Source: an uncultured Bacteroides sp. (lineage in GTDB: Bacteria; Bacteroidota; Bacteroidia; Bacteroidales; Bacteroidaceae). Taken from it: a stretch of 64,000 nt of DNA. Both the position numbers and the translations under genes were made by a program. The stretch is taken from positions 1 through 64,000 of the forward strand of contig USLU01000015.1 of assembly GCA_900555635.1 (NCBI GenBank), written 5' to 3'. This document shows, piece by piece, positions 1 to 8,997 of this stretch (position 1 is its first letter; every line of letters begins with the position of its first letter). The notes under the pieces are model-generated. The model made no database searches. It saw nothing but the letters and a program-made list of their open reading frames with translations, and was not told the DNA's origin.

Positions 1-24
1 TGAAAGTCGGGGCTTTGTGCGTAA

Positions 25-60
25 AAAAAGGAGATGTGCATTTTGACACACCTCCTTTTT
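25..60. terminator. Hairpin terminator of the gene left of the window
   Basis: Arms AAAAAGGAGATGTG (25-38) and CACACCTCCTTTTT (47-60) pair with one mismatch around an 8-nt loop. The right arm ends in a T run. It probably ends the transcript of a gene that finishes at or before base 1 and insulates the mannosidase genes. Confidence 0.6.
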
Positions 61-67
61 CTGTTCC

Positions 68-75
68 TATATTTG
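68..75 (+). promoter_or_regulatory. Bacteroides -7 element TATATTTG
   Basis: Exact match to the Bacteroides TAnnTTTG -7 consensus, upstream of the GH38-like gene. The nearest TTTG (42-45) has a 22-nt spacer, slightly long, and lies inside the terminator loop region. Confidence 0.5.
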
Positions 76-191
76 CATCACAAGATTTTTGGTAACAGAA
101 TACTAATCTAATAAACACAATTATGACCTTTTCAGAATTATACGATGCGGAACACATGACACAAAATGTATTAAATAAAACTTCCAATAAC

Positions 192-2729
192 ATGAATAAA
201 CTTTGTGTTATATTAGCTATGATTTTTTGTAGTATACAAGCTCATCCACAACAAGCTTATTTCGTTGACGGATATCATGGAGGTATATATGGGCATTATC
301 CTGTAGAATGGAAAACTCAATTTATAGTAGATCAGTTGACGAAGAATCCTGATTGGCGTATTGGTATAGAAATAGAACCGGAAACATGGGATACTGTTCT
401 GGTGCGGACTCCCGAAGCTTATCGCCAGTTTGAGAAATTAGCAGCTGGTAAACAGGTTGAATTTACGAATCCTACTTATGCGCAACCTTATTGTTACAAT
501 ATCTCCGGCGAAAGTATTATCAGGCAGTTTCAATATGGTATATCAAAAATAAATAAACATTTTCCTAAGGTCGATTTTCTTACTTATTCGGTAGAGGAAC
601 CTTGCTTTACTAGTTGTTTACCGCAGATTCTTAAATTGTTCGGTTATAAGTATGCTGTAATCAAGTGCCCAAATACGTGTTGGGGTGGATATACAGGTGC
701 TTATGGTGGTGAACTAGTGAACTGGGTCGGAACGGATGGAACTTCTATATTGGCTGTTCCTCGTTATGCTTGCGAAAATCTGGAAGAGAATTCAACTTGG
801 CAAACTACTGCTTGGATCAACTCTGATGCCTACTTAAAGGCTTGCCGTGATGCAGGAATTAAGCATCCGGTAGGTATGTGCTTTCAAGATGCCGGATGGA
901 AGAATGGTCCGTGGATAGGTAGTGGAAAAGAAGTCAAGGGCAATTCAATTTATGTCAGATGGAGAGATTATTTTGAAAATATATCTATTGGCAAAACAGA
1001 TGATGACTGGCATTTCTCACAAGAAGACATGCATGTCAATCTGATGTGGGGCAGCCAAGTGATGCAAAGAATTGCGCAGGAAGTACGCGTTTCTGAGAAT
1101 AAGATTGTAATGGCGGAAAAGATGTCTGTTATGGCTCATTTGACGAATGGCTATAATTATGCTCAGGCAGATATGGATGAGGCATGGCGTACTTTGATGC
1201 TAGCTCAGCACCATGATTCATGGATTGTACCCTATAACAGATTGGATAAGCGTGGCACGTGGGCAGATGCCATCAAGCGATGGACGGATCAAACAAACAG
1301 TATAACCGATGGAATTGTCGAAGCATCTATGCGCAGCTTTGATAAGGTAAGTACGACTACCCATAATCAGCAAGGATATATACGTATCTACAATACATTG
1401 GGGAGTGAAAGAACCGAAATAATGAACGTTCTGCTTCCTCGTGAATTTGCCGATGCAGATCTGGAACTCTCTGATTGGAAACAAAATAAGATAGATTACT
1501 CAGTAGAAAAAGAAGGCGAAAATATAAGATTGTTTTTTGAAGCAAAAGTTCCTCCTTTTGGTTATTCCACGTACGGCATCAAAAGAAAAAGAATAGGTAA
1601 AAATGTAGTTTCAGGAGGTGAAAAGGTGAATGGCCGGGAATATGTAGTCGAGAATGAATTATATAAAATTGTTTTTGACTTATCAAAAGGAGGAACTATT
1701 AAAAGCCTGGTAGCGAAGAAAGAAGGAAATAAGGAGTTTGCCAAGCAATCAGGCGAATACGCTTTGGGTGAGTTGAGAGGGTATTTCTACGAAGAAGGCA
1801 AGTTCCGTTCTTCTACAGAGACTCCTGCAAAGATGACTGTACTTAGGGATAATGCATACGAAAAGAAACTAAAGATTGAAGGTGAAATAGCTTCGCATCC
1901 TTTTGTACAGATTGTAACTCTTTCAGAAGGAGATCAACGTATTGATTTTGATTTGACAATCAACTGGAAAAAGAATGTAGGTATTGGTGAATATAAGGAA
2001 CAAAATTGGCGTGACAATCGCAGAGCATATTGCGATGACCGGTTTAAGTTGAGTGTATTGTTTCCGGTAGACCTTACTTCTCCTCGCATTTATAAAAATG
2101 CTCCCTTTGATGTATGTGAGAGCAAATTGGAAGATACTTTCTTCAATTCTTGGAATCAGATCAAGCATAATATTATCCTTCATTGGGTGGATCTCGCAGA
2201 ACAAAAAGGAGATTATGCACTGGCTTTATTGTCCGATCATACTACTTCTTACTCATACGGGCAAGATTATCCTTTAGGACTTACAGCACAATATTCCGGT
2301 CAGGGACTTTGGGGACCTGATTATAAAATTACCGGTTCGACGAAGATAAAATACGCCCTTATTCCTCATCGTGGAAGATGGGATAAAGCTTCCATTGCTA
2401 TTGAGAGCGATAAATGGAACGAGCCATTATTATCCTCTTATCACTTGAGTGCAGAATTGGAATCAAAATCATTTGTCGATCTGCAAAATACCGGTTATCA
2501 AGTAAGTGCCGCACAGTTGAAGGAAGGAAAGATTGTATTGCGTCTTTTCAATGCCGAAGGAGATAACGCACAGCGTAAAATTACTTTAGGCATGCCATTA
2601 TCTAGTGTTGAGGAGGTGGATCTGAATGGGAACTGTGTTGAAAGAAAGAAAATCAACATATGTTCTGGAAAAACAGAAATGACTGTTTCAATGCCTCGTT
2701 TTGGCTTGAAGACTTTCGTTTTGAATTGA
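192..2729 (+). CDS. GH38-like alpha-mannosidase, secreted
   Basis: Predicted secreted glycoside hydrolase of the GH38 alpha-mannosidase type, about 845 residues. The frame is open from an ATG at 123, but the ATG at 192 gives a clean signal peptide (MNKLCVILAMIFCSIQA), so I start there. The N-terminal barrel begins with a DGYHGGIYGHY segment. A QHHDSW motif at nt 1207-1224 matches the GH38 QHHD signature of the middle domain, and a beta-rich C-terminal half follows. The canonical HxHxDxGW opening of GH38 is replaced, so this is a divergent branch. It lies 61 bp before a GH92 gene on the same strand; together they suggest trimming of alpha-mannosides such as N-glycans. The exact linkage is unknown. 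Confidence 0.8.
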   Translation: MNKLCVILAMIFCSIQAHPQQAYFVDGYHGGIYGHYPVEWKTQFIVDQLTKNPDWRIGIEIEPETWDTVLVRTPEAYRQFEKLAAGKQVEFTNPTYAQPYCYNISGESIIRQFQYGISKINKHFPKVDFLTYSVEEPCFTSCLPQILKLFGYKYAVIKCPNTCWGGYTGAYGGELVNWVGTDGTSILAVPRYACENLEENSTWQTTAWINSDAYLKACRDAGIKHPVGMCFQDAGWKNGPWIGSGKEVKGNSIYVRWRDYFENISIGKTDDDWHFSQEDMHVNLMWGSQVMQRIAQEVRVSENKIVMAEKMSVMAHLTNGYNYAQADMDEAWRTLMLAQHHDSWIVPYNRLDKRGTWADAIKRWTDQTNSITDGIVEASMRSFDKVSTTTHNQQGYIRIYNTLGSERTEIMNVLLPREFADADLELSDWKQNKIDYSVEKEGENIRLFFEAKVPPFGYSTYGIKRKRIGKNVVSGGEKVNGREYVVENELYKIVFDLSKGGTIKSLVAKKEGNKEFAKQSGEYALGELRGYFYEEGKFRSSTETPAKMTVLRDNAYEKKLKIEGEIASHPFVQIVTLSEGDQRIDFDLTINWKKNVGIGEYKEQNWRDNRRAYCDDRFKLSVLFPVDLTSPRIYKNAPFDVCESKLEDTFFNSWNQIKHNIILHWVDLAEQKGDYALALLSDHTTSYSYGQDYPLGLTAQYSGQGLWGPDYKITGSTKIKYALIPHRGRWDKASIAIESDKWNEPLLSSYHLSAELESKSFVDLQNTGYQVSAAQLKEGKIVLRLFNAEGDNAQRKITLGMPLSSVEEVDLNGNCVERKKINICSGKTEMTVSMPRFGLKTFVLN

Positions 2730-2790
2730 ATATCATCTATATCAAGGTAAAGTGAGACTGCAAAGTCTATTAATCATAAATTAATCTTAT

Positions 2791-5130
2791 ATGTATAAAG
2801 TTACTGCTAATCTATTAATTGCCTGCTCTCTGTGGTGGATGTCTGCTTGTTCACCGACAGGTGTGGCGACAACAGATTTGACTTCTACTGATTATGTGAA
2901 TCCATTTATCGGTGCCAGTACCAGTGTGGGAGCTGCCGGCGTTTATCATGGACTGGGTAAAACCTTCCCCGGAGCAACCACTCCTTACGGTATGGTACAG
3001 GTGAGTCCGAACACAATAACAGGAGGCGATAATGGTTCCGGTTATAGTTCCGAACATAAAACGATTGAAGGGTTTGCCTTTACCCAGATGAGTGGGGTAG
3101 GATGGTTCGGAGACTTAGGAAACTTCCTTGTTATGCCTACAACAGGCGAACTGCTGAAAGTAGCGGGTAAGGAAAACAATGACAGTATAAAGGGATATCG
3201 TTCTTTTTACGACAAGACTTCCGAGACTGCTCGTGCCGGATATTATTCTGTTAATCTGACTGATTATAAAATCAAGGTAGAGGCCAGCGCTACACCGCGT
3301 TGTGGAATATTACGTTTTGTTTATCCGGCTAACGATCAATCACGAATTCAGATTGATCTGGCACGTAGAGTAGGGGGAACATCTACTGCTCAGTACATCA
3401 AAGTGGTAGATGATAATACTATTCAAGGCTGGATGGAGTGTACACCTGATGGCGGTGGATGGGGAAACGGTGAGGGGCAAGCCCGCTATACCGTATATTA
3501 TTACGCAAAATTTAGCAAGCCTTTGACTAATTACGGTTTTTGGAGTGCGGATATTCCTGATAACTGGACTCGTAAACGTGATGAGGTCGTTAGCATACCT
3601 TATCTGACACAAGTCTCACAAGCTCCGATTATAAAAGGTGTAAAAGAGTTGGAAGGCAAGCATTTGGGCTTCTATACTGAGTTCCCGACAAAAGAAGGCG
3701 AAGAAGTTGAAATGAAGGTAGGCATCTCTTTTGTCGATATGGAAGGTGCAGCCAATAACTTCAAGCAGGAGATTGCTTCGAAAGAGTTCGACCGGGTGGC
3801 AAAAGAAGCCGATGATTTGTGGAATAAGGAACTTAGCCGCGTGCAAGTGACCGGAGGTACGAAGGATGAGAAAACTATTTTTTATACAGCCTTGTACCAC
3901 ACAATGATAGACCCTCGTATCTATACAGATGCAGATGGACGCTATGTAGGCGGCGACTATAAGGTGCATGCAGCCGATGATACATTTATGAAACACACCA
4001 TATTCAGTGGCTGGGACGTATTTCGTAGCCAATTCCCTTTGCAGACAATCATTAATCCGGGTTTGGTCAGCGATGAGTTGAATTCATTGATTACTATGGC
4101 CGACCAAAGCGGACGTGAATATTACGAGCGTTGGGAGTTTCTCAATTCTTATACAGGCTGTATGTTGGGTAATCCTGCCTTATCTGTGTTGGCAGATGCT
4201 TATGTAAAAGGAATCCGTACCTATGATGTAGAGAAAGCATATCAATATGCAGTCAATACATCCCGCCGTTTTGGCAATGATTCATTGGGTTATACCCCAG
4301 GAGCGCTGAGTATCTCTCATACTCTGGAATATGCTTACACAGATTGGTGTATTTCTCAATTGGCCGAAGCTTTAGGAAAAAAAGACGATGCGAAGAACTT
4401 TCGGGAGAAAGGACAAGTCTATCACAATATTTTTGATAAAGAAAAAGGATGGTTCCGTCCTCGTAATGCGGATGGCACTTGGCAAGCATGGCCGGAGAAT
4501 GCACGTTTGAAAGAATGGTACGGTTGTATAGAAGCAAATGCCTATCAGCAAGGCTGGTTTGTGCCGCATGATGTCCAGGGAATGGTGAAATTGATGGGAG
4601 GCAAAGAAAAAGTAATTGCAGACTTGACCGATTTCTTTGCCAAAACCCCTTCCAACATGCTATGGAATGAATATTACAACCATGCCAATGAACCGGTACA
4701 TTTCGTTCCATTCCTTTTCAATCAACTTGATGTGCCTTGGTATACTCAAAAATGGACTCGCTACACTTGTGAAAAGGCTTATGCTAATAAGGTAGAAGGC
4801 ATAGTAGGCAATGAAGATGTAGGGCAGATGTCGGCATGGTATGTTCTAGCTGCTTCCGGTATTCATCCATCTTGTCCGGGCAGTACACGTATGGAAATTA
4901 CAAGTCCTGTTTTTGATAAAATAGAGTTTCGTCTTGATTCGAAATATTATTCGGGTAAAACCTTTGTAGTGATTGCCCACGATAACAATACACAAAATAT
5001 CTATATACAGAAAGCTTTACTAAACGGTAAGGAGTACAACAAATGCTATCTGGATTTTGCAGACATTGCAGCCGGAGGCGTATTAGAACTTTTCATGGGC
5101 AATACACCCAATGAGAAGTGGGGCATATAA
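2791..5130 (+). CDS. GH92 exo-alpha-mannosidase, lipoprotein
   Basis: Calcium-dependent exo-alpha-mannosidase family GH92 (typically alpha-1,2), 779 residues, full length. A lipoprotein signal ends at Cys20 (MSAC). The N-terminal beta domain starts with YVNPFIG and FPGATTPYGMVQ. The (alpha/alpha)6 barrel carries SGWDVFRSQFPL (406-417), IEANAYQQGWFVPHDVQG (580-597), NEPVHFVPFLFNQ (633-645) and GNEDVGQMSAWYV (673-685), all family hallmarks. The usual EGNAWQY motif reads EANAYQQ here, a mild variant near the general acid. It follows the GH38-like gene and probably shares its transcript. A double hairpin closes the unit. No SusC/D pair is adjacent. Confidence 0.93.
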   Translation: MYKVTANLLIACSLWWMSACSPTGVATTDLTSTDYVNPFIGASTSVGAAGVYHGLGKTFPGATTPYGMVQVSPNTITGGDNGSGYSSEHKTIEGFAFTQMSGVGWFGDLGNFLVMPTTGELLKVAGKENNDSIKGYRSFYDKTSETARAGYYSVNLTDYKIKVEASATPRCGILRFVYPANDQSRIQIDLARRVGGTSTAQYIKVVDDNTIQGWMECTPDGGGWGNGEGQARYTVYYYAKFSKPLTNYGFWSADIPDNWTRKRDEVVSIPYLTQVSQAPIIKGVKELEGKHLGFYTEFPTKEGEEVEMKVGISFVDMEGAANNFKQEIASKEFDRVAKEADDLWNKELSRVQVTGGTKDEKTIFYTALYHTMIDPRIYTDADGRYVGGDYKVHAADDTFMKHTIFSGWDVFRSQFPLQTIINPGLVSDELNSLITMADQSGREYYERWEFLNSYTGCMLGNPALSVLADAYVKGIRTYDVEKAYQYAVNTSRRFGNDSLGYTPGALSISHTLEYAYTDWCISQLAEALGKKDDAKNFREKGQVYHNIFDKEKGWFRPRNADGTWQAWPENARLKEWYGCIEANAYQQGWFVPHDVQGMVKLMGGKEKVIADLTDFFAKTPSNMLWNEYYNHANEPVHFVPFLFNQLDVPWYTQKWTRYTCEKAYANKVEGIVGNEDVGQMSAWYVLAASGIHPSCPGSTRMEITSPVFDKIEFRLDSKYYSGKTFVVIAHDNNTQNIYIQKALLNGKEYNKCYLDFADIAAGGVLELFMGNTPNEKWGI

Positions 5131-5169
5131 ATGATTTTAGTTAACCTATAAATAAGGTAAAACATTTTA

Positions 5170-5217
5170 TTTACTAAAGTTTTCCACCCATTTTTAGCAG
5201 TGGGAAACTTTAGTAAA
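5170..5217. terminator. Strong hairpin between convergent genes (first of two)
   Basis: Arms TTTACTAAAGTTTTCCAC (5170-5187) and TGGGAAACTTTAGTAAA (5201-5217) form a long stem. It lies between the convergent GH92 and S8 protease genes, so it can terminate both. Confidence 0.7.
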
Positions 5218-5254
5218 CATAATTCTAAACTGTGCCAGTTAGTTTAGAATTATG
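5218..5254. terminator. Second perfect hairpin between convergent genes
   Basis: CATAATTCTAAACT (5218-5231) and AGTTTAGAATTATG (5241-5254) are perfect 14-bp arms around a 9-nt loop, immediately after the first hairpin. A likely bidirectional terminator for the minus-strand protease gene. Confidence 0.65.
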
Positions 5255-5314
5255 TATTTTGGTCAAATTTGGATAATCTATATTTTGAAAGATTGGTCAA
5301 ATTACAGATGTATG

Positions 5315-7600
5315 TTATTCGAATTCTTTTTCAATATCCTTAATTTCTTCCAATTCATTGGTTGAAACATTTCCACGTGCAAAAGTATCTCCCGGCATAC
5401 TTACTGCTGCCATTTCACTCCATCCGGTTATTCCATCATAAGTACTCTTACATCTAGCATATACTATTTGGGCCGGGTAATAGCCGGGAGGTGGAAAAAC
5501 CGCATCTGTATAAACATTTCCCGCACGATTAACATATATCTGCGGATTGGACCAAGTATAAAGATGTCCGTTGACCTCCCATTGATAAATAATATTTGCT
5601 CCCAGTGCTCTGTTAATTACACGAAACGTTGCAAAATCCATATAAAGTGATCCGGTTATTTCTGGAATTGTACTTACAACTGTGATCGATTTGGAAATTG
5701 TATGCGTCAAACCGTTAGGCATGGTGAAAGTTATTTCGAACTTATATTGTCCTCCAGCGGTGAATGTTATATCTATTGAGGTACGGTTCATTGCTCCACT
5801 TGTAATTTTATAACCGCTTGGAGAAATACTATAACCAGTAACAGATATTCCTGTGGGTAAATTTTGAAGATTGTATGTTACAATCTTATTCGTTCTAACC
5901 TCACTTGGTCCGCTAATTTCAAGCGGGTCAATAAGTGCTCTATAAGCGTCTACCAAGCCATATCCCATTTCGTTATGCCATTTTCCATTCGATCTACCAG
6001 AGATTATTTGATAATTATAAAGATCCTCTCTGACTTTTTTTGCACTCTTTTCAATAATATTACTAACCTCTTTTTGCGTTAAATCGGGGTAAACTGATAA
6101 TATAAGTCCTGCTATACCCGCAACATGAGGACAAGCTGCTGATGTGCCATTGAACCAAACAGTATAATCTTGATCTGAAAAGTCTGTTGGAATTTTATTT
6201 CCTCCATTTCTCGGATGAATGCGTTGATTTGGGTTATAACCTGAACCTCCTAATAAATCTGTTGTTGGTATTAATACTCCTGGTGCCATAACGTCCAAAG
6301 CTGTTCCGTAATTACTTCCCCATGTTGTTTCAGTATCACTTGAGGTGGGAGTTTTTCTTTCTCCATTTAAAGCTATAGCACCTACTACAATTATATCCTT
6401 ATCAGAACATTGAGGATAATAAGGTACCGAACTATTGTCGTTTCCCGCCGAAAAAACTACTACGCATCCCTTACCGTTGCGACCAGATTGCAAAGCATAC
6501 TTAATGGCAGAATTAAGGGTAGGCTGATTTACATAACCTCCCCATGAGTTACTAATTACATCAGCTCCATTCTCTGCAGCATAACGAAATGCATAAACTA
6601 AAGATGCTGTTGATAAATTAGTGCCTATCGACATTAGCTTACAGTCGGGAGCTATACCGGCTATACCTGCTCCATTATTAGATTTGGCTCCAATTATACC
6701 CGCACATGCTACACCATGAGCACCATATATAACTGATGTGTTATTCTGGGACACAGCATCATGAGTATAACTTACATTCAAATCAGGATGATTTACGGGA
6801 ATTCCCTGATCAATAACTGCAATAGTAATATCACTTGAACCGGTGGAAATTGCTCTTGCATTACATAAGTTGATGTCAATTCCACTTCTACCACCATATT
6901 GCCCTGTATTTTTTAAATTCCATTGTTGTTGAAAATAAAGATCATTAACACAGTTAAACTCAATTGAAAGAAATTCTGGAGTAGAAGATAAAAACAATCC
7001 CGTTTCATAAAATAGATTTGCCATTTCCAGTGCATTTCCAGCCGAACTCTTTGTACATGATAATATGTAAGCATCTTCTGTGAGTGGAATTTTTCCTACA
7101 ATATCCACATTGTTTTTTTCAGCCAACTCCTCTAAGTAAACAATACCTTCCGAAGATTTCACTTCAACGTAAAATATATTTGTTAAAGGAAATTCCTTTC
7201 CATCATCAAATACATAATACGGAGCGGCATAAACAATTTCGTCAAGTTTAACTAATGTTGTAATTTCATTAATTTTTCCGACTCCAACTTTTAAGTTATC
7301 TGATATATAAGCTGTATTTCTATTAGTTGACTTTATCAAATTATAATCTTGTAAATCACTGATTGAAGCAATATTTGTAGAATTATTCTTTTTTTCAAAT
7401 TCAGCCTTAAATAATACATAAGATTTACTGGAAGATTGAGTAATTGGAATTTTGCCTGTCGATCCCCAATAATAATCACTTGTATTCATTGCTCTCGTTG
7501 TTGATTCGATATTTACTGTTTCTGATAATTTATCATCATTACAACTAGAAAACGTTATAAAACAGATAAATAATAGTAATAGTTTTGTCTTGTTTTTCAT
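5315..7600 (-). CDS. S8 (subtilisin-like) serine protease, lipoprotein
   Basis: Cell-surface or periplasmic subtilase, 761 residues. The lipoprotein signal ends FSSC (Cys20). Residues about 40-215 look like a propeptide-type region. The S8 domain (about 230-560) has the triad Asp264 (AVIDQG), His295 (GAHGVACAGIIGA) and Ser487 (NGTSAACPHVAG), with the oxyanion Asn387 (SAGNDN). The C-terminal 190 residues are Ig/PKD-like beta domains, probably for substrate or surface binding. A tiny lipoprotein gene lies upstream on the same strand. The pair sits where the front of an SGNH hydrolase gene is missing, suggesting acquisition. The substrate is unknown. Confidence 0.92.
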   Translation of the reverse strand: MKNKTKLLLLFICFITFSSCNDDKLSETVNIESTTRAMNTSDYYWGSTGKIPITQSSSKSYVLFKAEFEKKNNSTNIASISDLQDYNLIKSTNRNTAYISDNLKVGVGKINEITTLVKLDEIVYAAPYYVFDDGKEFPLTNIFYVEVKSSEGIVYLEELAEKNNVDIVGKIPLTEDAYILSCTKSSAGNALEMANLFYETGLFLSSTPEFLSIEFNCVNDLYFQQQWNLKNTGQYGGRSGIDINLCNARAISTGSSDITIAVIDQGIPVNHPDLNVSYTHDAVSQNNTSVIYGAHGVACAGIIGAKSNNGAGIAGIAPDCKLMSIGTNLSTASLVYAFRYAAENGADVISNSWGGYVNQPTLNSAIKYALQSGRNGKGCVVVFSAGNDNSSVPYYPQCSDKDIIVVGAIALNGERKTPTSSDTETTWGSNYGTALDVMAPGVLIPTTDLLGGSGYNPNQRIHPRNGGNKIPTDFSDQDYTVWFNGTSAACPHVAGIAGLILSVYPDLTQKEVSNIIEKSAKKVREDLYNYQIISGRSNGKWHNEMGYGLVDAYRALIDPLEISGPSEVRTNKIVTYNLQNLPTGISVTGYSISPSGYKITSGAMNRTSIDITFTAGGQYKFEITFTMPNGLTHTISKSITVVSTIPEITGSLYMDFATFRVINRALGANIIYQWEVNGHLYTWSNPQIYVNRAGNVYTDAVFPPPGYYPAQIVYARCKSTYDGITGWSEMAAVSMPGDTFARGNVSTNELEEIKDIEKEFE

Positions 7601-7787
7601 GATTAATCTGGATTAAAAATATTTGTATTTAAATTAATTTTATTTTAGTTTGTTCATTCAATCAACTTGCTGGTAATAAGTGCCATACTCTATCTCTGAG
7701 TAACAAATGTATTATTCAAGGTTGTTTCTATTTCTATTTTGTGTTTTTTATCATAGTGTAATTGAAAATTTGTTATCTTCTTTTTAT

Positions 7788-7802
7788 GAACACCGTTAGT
7801 GT
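7788..7802 (-). terminator. Short hairpin after small lipoprotein gene
   Basis: AACAC/GTGTT arms around a 5-nt loop just past the stop codon of the small lipoprotein. Weak; it could be a terminator or an attenuator before the protease gene. Confidence 0.3.
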
Positions 7803-7814
7803 TATCACCGTTTA

Positions 7815-8060
7815 TCAACAGTAATGTTTTTTAGAGAAATCAATTTCAGAATAATCACCTGTGACGTAATTACTCTTTTCGTCATCGCTATTAATAACAA
7901 GGATCTTTTCATTGGTGTTATAATCCCACTCAATAAAAGTTTCTTCCAAAGAATAAAATGTGAAAAGAATATCCACTCCTGACTGTTTCGGTTCGTTACA
8001 CGTCGTGAATAAAATACTCATTATCCCCCAAACGAGCACTAAATACATGATCTTTTTCAT
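7815..8060 (-). CDS. Small predicted lipoprotein, unknown function
   Basis: 81-residue protein with no recognised family. The frame is open from 8105, but the Met at 8060 begins a signal sequence (MKKIMYLVLVWGIM) ending in a lipobox-like LFTTC, so I start there. The mature part is about 60 residues, acidic, and ends in a cysteine. It is transcribed towards the S8 protease 214 bp away. Small lipoproteins beside secreted proteases can be inhibitors or chaperones; that is only a guess from position here. Confidence 0.55.
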   Translation of the reverse strand: MKKIMYLVLVWGIMSILFTTCNEPKQSGVDILFTFYSLEETFIEWDYNTNEKILVINSDDEKSNYVTGDYSEIDFSKKHYC

Positions 8061-8153
8061 AATGCTTATAATGGTATTAGGGTTAATTGATGTATAAATA
8101 TACATGTTGTTATTATAATTAACAAATCATATTCTATATATATAACAAATATT

Positions 8154-8801
8154 ATGTTTTATCATGGTGAATGTAACTATTCAACCAAAAGATTCACTGA
8201 TTCAAATATTAAGAAGATCGGAAGAGAACTGAGCTTCGATTACCTGGCAGAAGCTTTACCTTATCCTTTGGACACCATTGCCCGTGGATGGGAACAGCGC
8301 AAAAGTCAGGCGGAAGCTATGAAAGTAGTTCCTTTTATGGACGAGATGAACCGTGAAGTACTGAAAGTTACCGGATTGAAAGGCAGTTACAAACTTCTCA
8401 TTGACGGTGAAGAGGTAGGTGTTTGGAGTGCCGGTGAACTGGCGGCTGGTATCAATTTGGCCAAGGAAACAAAAACTCCTCAATATCAGCAGGCTTTAAC
8501 AGTGATGCGTCTCAATGAATATCGTTGGGAGATTGAAAGGACATTCCGTGATTATGCATGGATGCAATTCAGCTTTTTCCAGCAAAAAGGCTTGCTTTTT
8601 GCCAATGACCGTAAAGCGATTGAAGTAATGGACGATAATCTCGAGAAGAACGGCTGGGTGAAAGGACATAGGGATAACTATACCCGACTGATGTCTGAGG
8701 CAGTCCGCGATGCCCGTAAGCAGGAAATGGAGATTCTTATCAATAAGATCTACGAGGTTAATAAACCAGTGATCCGGAAGGTACAGTTAAGACAGATTTA
8801 A
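8154..8801 (+). pseudogene. SGNH/GDSL hydrolase, 5'-truncated remnant
   Basis: The open frame (215 residues) matches only the C-terminal third of the SGNH/GDSL hydrolase type common in Bacteroidetes and Planctomycetes. Recognisable parts are LSFDYLAEALPYPLD, YKLLIDGEEVGVWSAGELA, GINLA and TPQYQQAL. The catalytic GDS block and the whole N-terminal domain are missing. The first 18 codons look unrelated, and the real homology seems to start near residue 24. No signal peptide is present. The region upstream is AT-rich and leads into the divergent small lipoprotein and S8 protease. Most likely this is a dead remnant left by a replacement; a short expressed protein cannot be excluded. Confidence 0.7.
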
Positions 8802-8843
8802 TTTGCTACGAAGGCTGAGTAGTCTTTACTAAGTCATTATCTC

Positions 8844-8953
8844 TTGTTTCAGGCTTTGAAACCGGGAGTTTCACTGCCTGAAACTCCCGGTTTCAATGTT
8901 TGAAATTGTTGGTTCCAGCGTTTGATACAAATGGTTTTGTTTGTTGAAACTAA
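8844..8953. repeat. 22-bp tandem palindromic repeats, 5 units (array A)
   Basis: Five consecutive units of exactly 22 bp (8844, 8866, 8888, 8910, 8932). Each is built on GTTTCA-N5/6-TGAAAC, so each can form a small hairpin. Units 1-3 also combine into a longer stem: CCGGGAGTTTCA pairs with TGAAACTCCCGG. The same repeat family recurs at 20949-21082. The array lies between the SGNH remnant and the acyltransferase gene; the last unit overlaps the -33 box of the likely promoter. Confidence 0.8.
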
Positions 8954-8971
8954 TCCTTTTCTTTATCTTTA
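8940..8971 (+). promoter_or_regulatory. Promoter of acyltransferase gene
   Basis: TTTG (8940-8943), a 20-nt spacer, then TATCTTTA (8964-8971): close to the Bacteroides -33/-7 consensus. The start codon follows 27 bp downstream at 8998. The -33 box lies inside the last 22-bp repeat unit. Confidence 0.6.
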
Positions 8972-8997
8972 GCCCCTTAATTAAAAATATCTAATGT

